NCBI RefSeq assembly: GCF_002220095.1
Contig: NZ_CP022372.1
Span: 1,646,501 to 1,710,500 of the forward strand
From: Bosea sp. AS-1
GTDB lineage: Bacteria; Pseudomonadota; Alphaproteobacteria; Rhizobiales; Beijerinckiaceae
Reading direction: 5' to 3'
Length of the DNA stretch: 64,000 nucleotides
Below are positions 35,528-44,472 of this stretch, in pieces. A program made the position numbers and the translations under genes. The notes under the pieces are model-generated. The model ran no database searches. It saw only the letters and a list, made by a program, of their open reading frames with translations, and was not told the DNA's origin. The first letter of the stretch is position 1, and every line of letters starts with the position of its first letter.

Positions 35528-36178
35528 ATGAAGAAGTATCTGCTTGCGAGCGTTGCCGCCCTCGGCATCATCGCTGCCGGCGCCGCCTCGGCCGCCGACC
35601 TGCCGTCGCGCAAGGGCCCGGTTGCCGCTCCGGTCTACATCCCGCCGGTCTTCACCTGGACCGGTTTCTACGTCGGTGCCAACGCTGGCTACGGCTGGGG
35701 CAACGTCAACACCAACACCTTCACGAGCGTTGGTGACCTCGACGGCTTCGTCGGTGGTGGTCAGATCGGCTACAACTACCAGATGGGCCAGTTCGTGCTC
35801 GGCCTCGAAGCCGACATCCAGGGCGCTGACCTGAGCAGCGGCGACAACGTCATCGGCTCGCGCATCAAGACCGACTACTTCGGTACGGTCCGTGCCCGCG
35901 TCGGCGTCGCCTTCGATCGGTTCATGCCCTACGTCACCGGTGGTTGGGCTTACGGCAACGTGAAGACCTCGATCCCGGCGTTCGGCATCTCGTCCGACAA
36001 CTCGCACACCAACGGCTGGGCTCTCGGCGGTGGTATCGAGTACGCGATCACCAACAACCTGATCGCCGGCGTCGAGTACCTCTACGTCGACCTGGGCGAG
36101 AAGCGCGTCACCGGCCTGGTCGACAAGGTCGGCACGGACTTCTCGGTCGTCCGCGCCCGTCTGAGCTACAAGTTCTGA
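35528..36178 (+). CDS. Outer membrane beta-barrel protein (Omp25/Omp31 type)
   Basis: A 216-aa OmpA-like eight-stranded barrel typical of Hyphomicrobiales. The signal peptide is MKKYLLASVAALGIIAAGAA, cut after ASA; the mature N-terminus includes FTWTGFYVGANAGYGWG, the hallmark of the Omp25/31 family. Strands alternate throughout, and it ends in Phe (RLSYKF), the usual BAM recognition. The AAGGAG ribosome site 6 nt before the start ATG is strong. An intrinsic terminator follows at 36203. Likely abundant; structural role in the outer membrane and link to lipopolysaccharide and peptidoglycan are known for the family in Brucella. Confidence 0.93.
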   Translation: MKKYLLASVAALGIIAAGAASAADLPSRKGPVAAPVYIPPVFTWTGFYVGANAGYGWGNVNTNTFTSVGDLDGFVGGGQIGYNYQMGQFVLGLEADIQGADLSSGDNVIGSRIKTDYFGTVRARVGVAFDRFMPYVTGGWAYGNVKTSIPAFGISSDNSHTNGWALGGGIEYAITNNLIAGVEYLYVDLGEKRVTGLVDKVGTDFSVVRARLSYKF

Positions 36179-36202
36179 TCCTACCACAATCGGATTTGAG
36201 CG

Positions 36203-36231
36203 ACCCGGTGGCCTTGGCCACCGGGTTTTTT
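36203..36231 (+). terminator. Rho-independent terminator of the outer membrane protein gene
   Basis: A perfect 11-bp inverted repeat ACCCGGTGGCC / GGCCACCGGGT spaced by TT, followed by six T residues, 24 nt after the stop codon. This is the clearest intrinsic terminator in the window. Confidence 0.92.
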
Positions 36232-36268
36232 GTTGCTTGCCGGTGAAGTGCTCGGGCGACGCGAACCG

Positions 36269-36303
36269 AAAAAGCCCGGCGCTCTCAGGAGCACCGGGCT
36301 TTT
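36269..36303 (-). terminator. Rho-independent terminator of the GST gene
   Basis: Stem AAAAGCCCGG / CCGGGCTTTT extended inward by GCTC / GAGC across one mismatch, loop TCAG. The T-run lies on both sides, so it can work in both directions; it lies 48 nt past the stop of the minus-strand GST gene. Confidence 0.88.
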
Positions 36304-36351
36304 CTGTCGAGGATGCAGCGTTTGCTGGCGCGGGAGCCGAAGTCCCCCGCC

Positions 36352-36957
36352 TCAGCCCTTGAAGCGCGTGCTTTCGAAGGATGGGACCCGCGCGGCGAAA
36401 GCATCCAACCAGGCGACGAGCCGGGGGTGCGCCGCACGCCACTTGCCCTCGAAACGCAGGTCGAGATAGCCGAGCGCGCAGGCTAGGGCGATCTCGCCGA
36501 TCTGCGGGCGCCCTTCGCTGGCGGGCGGATCGGCCTCGAGCGTAGCCAACGCCCGCCCGATCTTGCCGTCCTGATGAGCGAGCCAATTGGCGTTGCGACC
36601 TTCCTCCGGCCGGAAGCGCCCTTCATAGACCTGCAGCAGCCCGGCGTCGCAAATGCCGTCAGCAAGCGCCTGCAGGCGCAATTGCGCGAAGCGGGTCGTG
36701 CCGGTCGGAATGATCTTGCCGCCACCGGCGAGCGCATCGAGATACTCGACCACCACCCGCGAATCGAACAGCGTCGTGCCGTCCTCCAGCACGAGAGTCG
36801 GAATCTTGCCGAGCGGATTCTGCTGGCGCAGCGATTCGGAAGGATCGTTGGTATCGGCCATCACGACCTCGATGCGGTCCGTCAGGCCGAGTTCGGACGC
36901 GGCGATCTTGACCTTGCGGCCGAAGGGCGAGGTGGGCGAGGAGCGCAGGACGAGCAT
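36352..36957 (-). CDS. Glutathione S-transferase family protein
   Basis: A 201-aa GST. The N-terminal thioredoxin-like domain starts LVLRSSPTSPFGRKVKIAAS, with the cis-Pro in GKIPTLVLEDG and the glutathione site DSRVVVEYLD; the C-terminal helical domain contains IGEIALACALGYLDLRF. ATG at 36957 is used; a TTG at 36978 would add seven residues. It is 34 nt downstream of rlmJ. Not close to the other GST (18255) in sequence. Confidence 0.92.
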   Translation of the reverse strand: MLVLRSSPTSPFGRKVKIAASELGLTDRIEVVMADTNDPSESLRQQNPLGKIPTLVLEDGTTLFDSRVVVEYLDALAGGGKIIPTGTTRFAQLRLQALADGICDAGLLQVYEGRFRPEEGRNANWLAHQDGKIGRALATLEADPPASEGRPQIGEIALACALGYLDLRFEGKWRAAHPRLVAWLDAFAARVPSFESTRFKG

Positions 36958-36991
36958 CGATCGAGAACCCTGGAGCAAGGGGAGGGAACGA

Positions 36992-37843
36992 TCAGCCGTC
37001 GGGGCGGATCGCCTCGCATAGATAGCGCGGTCGCTGCCCCTGCGCGAGCCGCTCGGTCAAGGCGGGCAGCAGGATCTCGGCGTCCTCGGCGAGCTTCCAG
37101 GGCGGATTGGCGATCAGCAGGCCGGTGGCGCCGAGGCCGCCGGCTGCTTCCGGGCGATCGACGTCGATTTCCAGGCGCAGCAAGCGGCCGATGCCGGCGT
37201 CCGTCACATCGTCTATCATCGCTTCGACGGCCGGCCGACCCTTGATCGGGTACCAGAGCATGTAGATGCCTGTCGGCCATTTGCGGTGGGCGGCGATGAA
37301 CTGGCTCGTCAGCGTCGCGAACTCGTCCTTCTCCTCGAAGGGGGGATCGATCAGCACGAGGCCGCGGCGCTCCTTTGGCGGGACATTGGCGCGCAGGGCC
37401 GTCCAACCGTCGATCGCGAGCGCCTTGCAGCGCGAATCCCGCGCCAGCACTTCTGCGAGCTTGCGGTGTGTCGGGGGGTGGAGCTCGGCGGCGATGAGCC
37501 GGTCGAAGGGACGCATGGCGTGGCGACAGAGCCAGGGCGATCCGGGGTAGGCCTCCGGCCCATGCTCGGCGCGCACGGCGGCGAGCGCGGCACGATAGGG
37601 TTCGAGCACGGCTTCCGCCGCGGCCGAAAGCGGCGAGCGGTCAAGTCGGGCGACGCCGTCCTTCCACTCATGCGTACGCAAGGCTTCCTCGGAGCCGAGG
37701 TCGTAACGTCCGACGCCGCCATGGGTGTCGATCACGCGATAGGGCGTCGGCTTGGCATCGAGGTGCTGCAGGATACGTGCGAGCACGGCGTGCTTCAGCA
37801 CATCAGCAAAATTTCCGGCGTGGAAGCCGTGGCGATAGTTCAT
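36992..37843 (-). CDS. rlmJ: 23S rRNA (adenine(2030)-N6)-methyltransferase RlmJ
   Basis: A 283-aa SAM-dependent enzyme that methylates A2030 of 23S rRNA. The N-terminal signature is MNYRHGFHAGNFADVLKHAV; motif I region is VIDTHGGVGRYDL near residue 37; the catalytic motif IV is LIDPPFEEKDE near 166 (DPPF type of N6-adenine methylases). Length and both ends agree with the family. Confidence 0.95.
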   Translation of the reverse strand: MNYRHGFHAGNFADVLKHAVLARILQHLDAKPTPYRVIDTHGGVGRYDLGSEEALRTHEWKDGVARLDRSPLSAAAEAVLEPYRAALAAVRAEHGPEAYPGSPWLCRHAMRPFDRLIAAELHPPTHRKLAEVLARDSRCKALAIDGWTALRANVPPKERRGLVLIDPPFEEKDEFATLTSQFIAAHRKWPTGIYMLWYPIKGRPAVEAMIDDVTDAGIGRLLRLEIDVDRPEAAGGLGATGLLIANPPWKLAEDAEILLPALTERLAQGQRPRYLCEAIRPDG

Positions 37844-37887
37844 GCGCCGCTTCTACCGCATCGGATCGAAAAGGGGAGAGGGTTCGC

Positions 37888-38556
37888 TCAGCGCGGCGCC
37901 AGCACCGTGAAATCGCGGGCGCGGCAGCCCGAGCGATCGACCTGCTGACAGGTGCGGAAATCACGCAAATCCTTGCTGAGGCAGATGCGGACCTCCTGAA
38001 GCACACCGCGCTTGCAGGTGACCGACATCATGTCGGTCCGCAGGCCCGGATTGGCGTCGACGAAGGCGCGCTCCAGATCAAGGGAGGTCCAGCGCTGGTC
38101 GCGCTCTGATCTGGCAAGGGCCGGCGGGACGGCGACCTTGTCGCGGGCGCGGCGAACATCGCGGAAATAATCGGCAGGGCTCGAGCCGGTGCAGGTGCCG
38201 TGCTTGCGCCATTCATAGCGGGCGAGGCTGTCGGTCGGGTAGACGCCCTCGGCTTCCGCCATCGCACTGCGCGACGGGGAGCGTTCGGCAAGGCTGCAAT
38301 CGCTCGGATAACCACGCTCGTATTGCGGCCACAGCCCGTGGACGACGAAACGCAAGCCATTGCCGTCCGCACATTGCTCGCGGTTGCGGGTGCGGTCGCC
38401 GTCGAGCTCGCAGAAGCCCGGCGACCAGGACAGCGCCAGCACGTAGAAGTCGAAGTCGCCCGGCGTACCGCCGCCACGCTGGCCGTAACCCTGCGCCAGC
38501 GATGGGCTGGCGAGGCAGAGCCACGTCAGGGTTGCGACGGCCAGTCGTCGAAGCAT
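37888..38556 (-). CDS. Secreted ribonuclease T2
   Basis: A 222-aa endoribonuclease with a signal peptide (MLRRLAVATLTWLCLASPSLA, shortened: cut after SLA). The T2 active-site blocks are intact: CAS I FVVHGLWPQ near residue 71 and CAS II YEWRKHGTC near 115. LALSWSPGFCE at the start of the mature part is also typical. It would act in the periplasm or outside the cell, cutting RNA through 2',3'-cyclic phosphates. It is 10 nt after a small secreted Cys-containing protein gene on the same strand and probably co-transcribed with it. Confidence 0.93.
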   Translation of the reverse strand: MLRRLAVATLTWLCLASPSLAQGYGQRGGGTPGDFDFYVLALSWSPGFCELDGDRTRNREQCADGNGLRFVVHGLWPQYERGYPSDCSLAERSPSRSAMAEAEGVYPTDSLARYEWRKHGTCTGSSPADYFRDVRRARDKVAVPPALARSERDQRWTSLDLERAFVDANPGLRTDMMSVTCKRGVLQEVRICLSKDLRDFRTCQQVDRSGCRARDFTVLAPR

Positions 38557-38566
38557 CGCGGTGCGC

Positions 38567-39028
38567 TCAGGGGCGGGCCATCTTGCAGTTAGGTGCGTAG
38601 GAGAGCTCCCGGTCGAGGCCGGCCACGCACCAGTTGACGTTCCAGGTCATGCCGAACAGGCCGAGATTTTCCCGGACCGAATAATCGACGCGGTGGAACA
38701 CGCCGTTGTTCAGCAACAGCCGGGCCGTGCAGAAGCGCCGCGGAATGAAGTCGTCGCCCCAGGTCCGGAAGCCGGTCTGCGCAATGCGGTCATAGGACAG
38801 CGCCTGCAACGGACCCCAATAAGTGGATTCACGCGAGTTGAACCAGCTCGTCAGCTCGGAAAGCACGGCCGGGTCGGCGCAGCCTGGCAAATCGCCGTAC
38901 ATCGGAACGATACGTGCCTCCGCGCGATCCGGCGGCGCGACATAGCGACGGCCGGCAGCGTCGGCGGAAGCGAAGCCTGCCAGGCAGGCAAGCGAGACGA
39001 GAGCGGTGCGGAACAGGGCGCGGCGCAT
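38567..39028 (-). CDS. Small secreted protein, partner gene of RNase T2
   Basis: A 153-aa protein with a signal peptide (MRRALFRTALVSLACLAGFA, cut near ADA). The mature part has four cysteines (in LPGCADP, RRFCTAR, NWCVAG, APNCKMA), enough for two disulfides, and an aromatic-rich core around TWGDDFIPRRF and LLLNNGVFHRVDY. Similar proteins are annotated as hypothetical in Hyphomicrobiales; I assign no function. It lies directly before the RNase T2 gene. Confidence 0.75.
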   Translation of the reverse strand: MRRALFRTALVSLACLAGFASADAAGRRYVAPPDRAEARIVPMYGDLPGCADPAVLSELTSWFNSRESTYWGPLQALSYDRIAQTGFRTWGDDFIPRRFCTARLLLNNGVFHRVDYSVRENLGLFGMTWNVNWCVAGLDRELSYAPNCKMARP

Positions 39029-39255
39029 GGAATCAGGCCTCGTAAAGGCAAATGCGAGTTGCGCTTACGATGGCTGTCCACCCGGCGGGGGTCAAGGGAT
39101 CGCGCTGCGAGAGGCCTCTGCAGGCTGCCTGCTGTGGCATTTCGGCCTGTAAGGCGGGTGAAACTGCCTTGCGTGGAGTGCCGGTCGCATCCGGCGCGAG
39201 CGTGGTGGCGGGTGCACCACGGATCGGCGACACTCGCCATGACGAGGGAGGTGAC

Positions 39256-39891
39256 ATGGACGACTGCTTCGACGACCCGGCCGCACGCATCGAGGACCAA
39301 GCCTCGCTGCGCAGCCATATCGGTCCCGTGAGCCCGGTGGTGCAGCATAAGGTGCTCAATCGGCTCGACCAGTTCTGCCGCGACTTCATCGCGCTTTCGC
39401 CTTTCCTGGTGCTGGCGACCAGCGACGGCAAGGGCGGGGCGGATGCCAGTCCGCGCGGCGATATGCCGGGCTTCGTGCGCGTGCTGGACGACCGCACGCT
39501 GCTGATCCCCGACCGCCGCGGCAACAATCGCGCCGACAGCTTCGGCAATGTGATCTCGTCGTCCGGTGTCGGCATCGTCTTCATGGTGCCGGGCATCAGC
39601 GAGACGCTGCGAGTCAACGGCATGGCGCGCGTGACGCGCGACGCCGAGCTGCTGGCGCCCTCGACGGTGCAGCAGCGGCCGCCGCTGACCGGCTTCATCG
39701 TGGCGGTCGACGAAGCCTATTTCCATTGCGGCAAGGCCCTGATCCGCTCGAAGCTCTGGGATCCGGCCTGCCAGGTGCCGCGCCAGAGTTTCCCGACGCT
39801 GGGCCGCATCGTGGCCGAGCAGACCAAGCTGGTCGAAGCCGATGCGGCCGATCGCAATCTCGAAGAGGCCTATCGCGACCGGCTCTATTGA
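39256..39891 (+). CDS. PPOX-type FMN-dependent flavoprotein (MSMEG_1061 type)
   Basis: A 211-aa split-barrel protein of the pyridoxamine 5'-phosphate oxidase superfamily. The pattern FLVLATSDGKGGADASPRGD near residue 55 and DRRGNNRADSFGNV near 95 bind FMN in this subgroup; a C-terminal helix follows. The exact substrate is unknown; it is not a canonical PdxH. GAGGGAGG precedes the ATG at 39256. The 227-nt gap upstream is promoter space with no gene. Confidence 0.88.
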   Translation: MDDCFDDPAARIEDQASLRSHIGPVSPVVQHKVLNRLDQFCRDFIALSPFLVLATSDGKGGADASPRGDMPGFVRVLDDRTLLIPDRRGNNRADSFGNVISSSGVGIVFMVPGISETLRVNGMARVTRDAELLAPSTVQQRPPLTGFIVAVDEAYFHCGKALIRSKLWDPACQVPRQSFPTLGRIVAEQTKLVEADAADRNLEEAYRDRLY

Positions 39892-39899
39892 GAGCCGTC

Positions 39900-40832
39900 T
39901 TAGGCGGTCTTCTCATGGAGATTGGCCCGCCTCAGGATGGCTGCACCAGCGCCGCCTTCCGGGCCGGGCGCGCGCACCGTACGCCGCTCGAGCAGCATCA
40001 GTGCAAGGCCCGCGGCGACGATGAGGCCGGCTCCACACAGCATCAGCGGTGTCGGCCAGTCGCCGAAGAACAGCCAACCGAAGAGCAGAGCCCAGATGAT
40101 GAAGGTGTATTGGTAGGGTGCGACCACGGAGGCTTCGGCGAGCTTGAGCGAGCGCGTCACGCAGAGGTGTCCGAGCAGGGCAACGACGCCCAGCAGTGCA
40201 AGCAGGCCGAAGTCGCGGAGGGTGGGCATCACCCAGCCGAAGGGCAACAAGGCGATGCCCAGCAGGAGTGAGCCGAAGGTCTGCCAGGCGACGAGCGTGA
40301 CATCCGGCGTGCCGCGCAGCTTGCGCCCCGCGATCAGCAACGCCGCGAACAGGACGCTACCGGTCAGCGCCAACAACGCCGGCGGCGAAAAGCTCGCGCC
40401 CGACGGTGCCAGTGCCAGCGCGACCCCGAGAAAGCCGAGGCCGGCCGCGACCCAGCGGGCCGTGTCGACTTTTTCGCCCAGCAACAGGGCGGCGAGCAGC
40501 ACCGCCCAGACCGGCGCGGCCATCCAGAGCGTCATCGTGTCGGCCAGCGGCAGATAGGCGACGCAGACGTAGAAGAGCGTCGATTCCGTCGCGCCGATCG
40601 CGACGCGTAGCCATTGCAGCCGCCGCCGCTCCGGGCGCAGCGTCCGGCGGATGCCCTGCTTGAAGATGAAGGGGGAGAGCACGAGCAGCGCCGCGGCGCT
40701 GCGCACCAGCATGAGCTGGCCGGGCGTATAGGTCGAGACCAGCCACTTGCCCATGACGTCGTTGAGCGAGAACAGCAGGATGCCGAACAGCATCGTGGCG
40801 ATGCCGGTCAGGGAGGCGTTGCGGTCGGTCAT
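39900..40832 (-). CDS. DMT-superfamily (EamA) transporter
   Basis: A 310-aa inner-membrane protein with ten hydrophobic segments in two EamA repeats (residues about 10-145 and 155-285). MLVRSAAALLVLSPF and VAPYQYTFIIWALLFGWLFFGD are typical for the S-adenosylmethionine/amino-acid metabolite exporter group. Substrate unknown. The ATG at 40832 is best by membrane topology, although its ribosome site is weak. Convergent with the PPOX gene (8-nt gap). Confidence 0.9.
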   Translation of the reverse strand: MTDRNASLTGIATMLFGILLFSLNDVMGKWLVSTYTPGQLMLVRSAAALLVLSPFIFKQGIRRTLRPERRRLQWLRVAIGATESTLFYVCVAYLPLADTMTLWMAAPVWAVLLAALLLGEKVDTARWVAAGLGFLGVALALAPSGASFSPPALLALTGSVLFAALLIAGRKLRGTPDVTLVAWQTFGSLLLGIALLPFGWVMPTLRDFGLLALLGVVALLGHLCVTRSLKLAEASVVAPYQYTFIIWALLFGWLFFGDWPTPLMLCGAGLIVAAGLALMLLERRTVRAPGPEGGAGAAILRRANLHEKTA

Positions 40833-41063
40833 GATGGGTGGTGGTTCCTCGGGCGACCCTCCACTGGCCCAGCCGACAGGCACTGGCAAGTCCGCAATCG
40901 CACAAGCGTCACTCGGTCGCCTTGCGTCACCCTGGCGTCGCGGCGTGAGCCGGTCGCATTCCCGCCGCGACATGATCATGAAATGACCCGATCGCCTTCA
41001 GGCTCTGAACCCATTCGCCGGGTCGAATTCGTCGTTCATCCGCAAACGATGGAAGGAACTCCG

Positions 41064-41456
41064 ATGCGAATGATCATGCTTGCCACCGCTGGCGCCGCGC
41101 TCGTCCTGGCTGGAGCGGCCCAGGCCCAGTCTTCCTCGCCCCAGCGGGCACCGAGCCCGCCTCCGGCCGCGGCGCCGCAAGCCCCCTCATCGACGGAGGC
41201 TCCGTCTACGACACCGACGATCAAATCGGTCAACGTCGTCGACTTCAACGAGCTTCCCGCCGCGACCAAGACGCAGGTCGACACACTCGTGTCGAAACGT
41301 TCGGCTGAAGAGAACCAACGGCTGCAGAGCGCGATCGAAAGCGCCCCGATGGTGAAGACGGCGGTGGAAGCCAAGGGTTTCTCTTCCCGCGATGTCCTGA
41401 TCGCGCAGATGAATCCGAATGGCGAGCTGACCGTCATCACCCGCAAGCAGGGCTAA
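41064..41456 (+). CDS. Small secreted Pro/Ala-rich protein
   Basis: A 130-aa protein with a signal peptide (MRMIMLATAGAALVLAGA, cut after AQA) and a Pro/Ala/Ser/Thr-rich segment (residues 22-50) that is probably disordered. The C-terminal 75 residues form a small helical unit including VVDFNELPAATKTQVDTLV and FSSRDVLIAQMN. GGAAGG lies before the ATG at 41064. No family recognised; expected in the periplasm. Confidence 0.7.
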   Translation: MRMIMLATAGAALVLAGAAQAQSSSPQRAPSPPPAAAPQAPSSTEAPSTTPTIKSVNVVDFNELPAATKTQVDTLVSKRSAEENQRLQSAIESAPMVKTAVEAKGFSSRDVLIAQMNPNGELTVITRKQG

Positions 41457-41473
41457 AGACGATCGTCGATGCC

Positions 41474-41500
41474 GTCATCCCGGGCTGATCCCGGGATGAC
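41474..41500. repeat. Extragenic palindrome
   Basis: A perfect 11-bp stem GTCATCCCGGG / CCCGGGATGAC with loop CTGAT, 17 nt after the small secreted gene and between convergent genes. It is the cleanest of the CCCGGG-centred palindromes in the window and could also serve as a terminator. Confidence 0.6.
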
Positions 41501-41526
41501 GCGCCTTGGCCGGAGGCCGATGGCCT

Positions 41527-42516
41527 CTACGGCTGCAGCCCCTGGAGGAAGGCGGTCAGGCGGTCGAGCGCCTGTCGGCCTTCCGGGCGGCCGAGGTCGA
41601 ACTGGTATTCGTGCGGCAGCTTCGGCTCGGTGTCTGGCGCGAAGAACAGCGTGTCGACCTTGACGCCGCGGTCGCGCAGGGCCTGCGCCATCATCACGGA
41701 TTGCGGCGCCAGCGCGTCGCCATTGCCGACCGAGATGAAGCTCGGCGGGAAGGCTTCCGTGACATAGCGCGGGACGGCTGCTTCGGTGATGCGGTCGCTG
41801 TCCAGCGGGTTCGTCGTGCCGAAATAGGCGAAGAGCGCGGACCGCACGAAGGCGCCATAGGGGCCGGTGAAGTCGAGTGCGGTCAGGTCGAAGGCGCCGC
41901 AGAACAGGGCGATGCCCTTGAGGCGCTCGGGCTCGATGGCAGGTCGCAGATCGAGCAGGGCCGCATAGTCCTTGCCGGTCAGCCCGGCTGCGAGCTGGGC
42001 TGCGATATGGGCGCCGGCCGAATCCCCGGCGAGCACGATTCTGTTGGCATCGAAGCCCAGCCGGGCGCTTTCGCGCTGCAGGAAGCCGAGAGCCGCGTTC
42101 GCCTGCAGCACTGGCATGGGATAACGAGCCGCCGGAGCGCGGCTGTAGCCGATGGCGACGGCCGGATAGCCTTTGCCTGCGAGGATCTTGAGGTAAGGCG
42201 CGACATCCTGCCGGTCGCCGCCGACGAAGCCGCCGCCATGGATCCAGACCAGCATCGGGCGGCCGGGCTCGCCGCCGTTCGGCGGCAGGTAGACGTCCAG
42301 CCGCTCGTCGGGGCTCCCGCCATAGGCGATATCGCGTTGCTCCCGGATGTCCGCTGGGACGTGTTTCGCGAGCGCTTCATTGGTCTTCGAAGCATCGTAG
42401 GAAAAGACGCTCCGGATCAGCAGCGCCGCAGGCCAGGGCGAGAGCACGAAGGCTGCATAAGTCGCAAACGCGATGCCGAGACAGAGCAGGAGAATACGGA
42501 TCGTGCGGAGCCTCAT
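41527..42516 (-). CDS. Alpha/beta hydrolase (HSL-type esterase)
   Basis: A 329-aa esterase-like protein with an N-terminal hydrophobic anchor or signal (ILLLCLGIAFATYAAFVL). The hormone-sensitive-lipase oxyanion motif is WIHGGGFVGG near residue 92, the nucleophile Ser lies in LAGDSAGAHIA near 167, and the acid and His are in GNGDALAP and KLPHEYQF. The catalytic triad is complete. Probably acts on short-chain esters at the cell envelope. Confidence 0.9.
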   Translation of the reverse strand: MRLRTIRILLLCLGIAFATYAAFVLSPWPAALLIRSVFSYDASKTNEALAKHVPADIREQRDIAYGGSPDERLDVYLPPNGGEPGRPMLVWIHGGGFVGGDRQDVAPYLKILAGKGYPAVAIGYSRAPAARYPMPVLQANAALGFLQRESARLGFDANRIVLAGDSAGAHIAAQLAAGLTGKDYAALLDLRPAIEPERLKGIALFCGAFDLTALDFTGPYGAFVRSALFAYFGTTNPLDSDRITEAAVPRYVTEAFPPSFISVGNGDALAPQSVMMAQALRDRGVKVDTLFFAPDTEPKLPHEYQFDLGRPEGRQALDRLTAFLQGLQP

Positions 42517-42708
42517 GGCGCGAACGCTAGAGATTCGCCGGAATGTTGACTAGTGGCTGTCCGAAGAGGCCTGCAGAGCTCGGAAACGTCCTGACGGCGG
42601 GGTCGCCAATTTCCCGGCTAAATAACTGAATCACCTTATTTTTTCTCCCTCGTTAACCGGTCATTCGTTCGCATCTGCGAAACAGGCGTCGGACTATGGA
42701 CGGTGACG

Positions 42709-44388
42709 ATGAGACGGCGACTGGGACTGACGGCGAAGATCATGATGCTCTTTGCCATGCTGAGCGTCGCGGCCGCGCTCGGGCTCGTCAGCGTGCTGCG
42801 CGGACTCGATGACGTCCGCCGCATCGACCGGCAGGCCTTCTCGGGCATCGCGCTCGCGAGCAGCGCCTCGCTGCTGGCCAGCCGCGTCGCTCATGCCGCG
42901 TTGCTCGGTCGGCTCGATGCCGATGCCTCGGCCGATGAGGTCGAAGCCGCTCTTGAGAAGTTGGACGGGGCGATCGAACTCGTCGACGCGGCGCGCGCGC
43001 ATTTCATCACATCGCTTCCCAAGGCCATGATCGAGGCCAATCCAACGCTCAATGCCCGGATCAACACCTTCATCGCTTTCCAGCGCAGCATCGTGGATAT
43101 CGGCCGGCGCGTTTCCGCCCGGGCGGCCGTGCTGGAGGCCGGGGCGGAGGAAGCCCGTCTCAACGTCAACCAGATCATCGCGACGACCTCGGCCATGCGC
43201 GACGACCTGGCGAAGATGGCGGGAGGCGCTGCGGTTCGCGCCGGGGAGCAGGCCGAATGGGTACGGCTATACACCATCGCCGTGGCGCTCCTGCTGCCGT
43301 TCGTGGGCGGTCTTGCCGCGTTCTTCCTGCTACGACGGCACCTGACGAGCCCGCTGCATGAGTTGATGGCTTCGATTCGCACCGCGACGAGCTCGAACGA
43401 GGTCATCGCAGTGCCGCATTGCGACCGTTCCGACGAAATCGGGCAACTCGCCCAGACGGTCCGGCAGCTCAGCGAAGTGCGCGCGACGCTGGTGACCCGG
43501 GAGACCGAAGCTGGGCATGCGCGCCAGCATCAGCGGCTGCGCAGCCAGGAACTGGCGCGCATCGCCGATGAGTTCGAGGCGCGGCTCGGCGTGCTGCTCG
43601 GCGAGATCGGGCGGGCGAGCGAGGTGCTGCGCGCGACGCTGCAGGATGCGGCGGTGCGGGTCGAGCAGGTGTCGAAGAGCTCGGAGATCGCAGCCGCTTC
43701 GGTGACCGGTGCTGGCGTGGAAGCCAACCGCACCACGGAGGCGGCGCTGCGGATGGAGCTGGTCATCGGGCAGATCAACGACGAGGTTCGGCGGGTCTCG
43801 GTGATGGCCAGCGCCGCAAGCCAGGAGGCGGTCGGCGCGCACAGGCTGGTTGCCGAGCTGACAGAGAAGGCGGCGCAGATCCGCGATGTCGTCGGCATCA
43901 TCGAGGCAGTCGCCCGCCAGACCAACCTGCTGGCGCTCAACGCCACGATCGAGGCAGCCCGTGCCGGCGTGCATGGCCGTGGCTTCGCGGTCGTTGCGTC
44001 CGAGGTCAAGGCGCTCGCCGGTCAGACCGCCGAGGCGACCTCGCGGATCGTCGGCCGCATCGTCCAGGTCGACGAAGCGCTCTCTCATGCCGCGGGCGCC
44101 GTTTCCACGATCGGCAACAGCATCGCTGCCGTCGAACAGACCGGCACCGAGATCGCGACGATGGTCGGCTCCAACGCCGAGCTGCTCGGCTCGCTGGGTG
44201 AGACCGTGGCGCGTATCTCGAACGTCACCGGCACGGCCGTCATGGCGATGGCCGAGATCGCCGCCGCCAATATGCAGACGGTCAACCAGGCCGATATGGG
44301 CGCGCTCAGCGCGCGCGATCTCGACGAACGCATCACCACCCTTCAGGCCGAAGCGAGCGCCTTCGTCCAGCGGCTGCGCGCCGCCTGA
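42709..44388 (+). CDS. Methyl-accepting chemotaxis protein
   Basis: A 559-aa chemoreceptor. Membrane segments are about residues 8-30 and 186-208; the periplasmic part between them is about 155 residues and helical (four-helix-bundle style), not a Cache domain. HAMP follows, then a signalling domain whose tip is [21 protein letters not shown]. It ends FVQRLRAA with no CheR-tether pentapeptide. Start: ATG at 42709; GTG at 42703 is possible. The upstream gap contains an AT-rich stretch (ACCTTATTTTTTCTCC) that may hold the promoter. Confidence 0.93.
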   Translation: MRRRLGLTAKIMMLFAMLSVAAALGLVSVLRGLDDVRRIDRQAFSGIALASSASLLASRVAHAALLGRLDADASADEVEAALEKLDGAIELVDAARAHFITSLPKAMIEANPTLNARINTFIAFQRSIVDIGRRVSARAAVLEAGAEEARLNVNQIIATTSAMRDDLAKMAGGAAVRAGEQAEWVRLYTIAVALLLPFVGGLAAFFLLRRHLTSPLHELMASIRTATSSNEVIAVPHCDRSDEIGQLAQTVRQLSEVRATLVTRETEAGHARQHQRLRSQELARIADEFEARLGVLLGEIGRASEVLRATLQDAAVRVEQVSKSSEIAAASVTGAGVEANRTTEAALRMELVIGQINDEVRRVSVMASAASQEAVGAHRLVAELTEKAAQIRDVVGIIEAVARQTNLLALNATIEAARAGVHGRGFAVVASEVKALAGQTAEATSRIVGRIVQVDEALSHAAGAVSTIGNSIAAVEQTGTEIATMVGSNAELLGSLGETVARISNVTGTAVMAMAEIAAANMQTVNQADMGALSARDLDERITTLQAEASAFVQRLRAA

Positions 44389-44472
44389 GGTTCCAGACCG
44401 CACCATCGGGCTTGCCTTCGGAGCGCGACTCGGCCCCATCTGCGGCATGTCCGCCCCGATCGTTCTCGCCCG

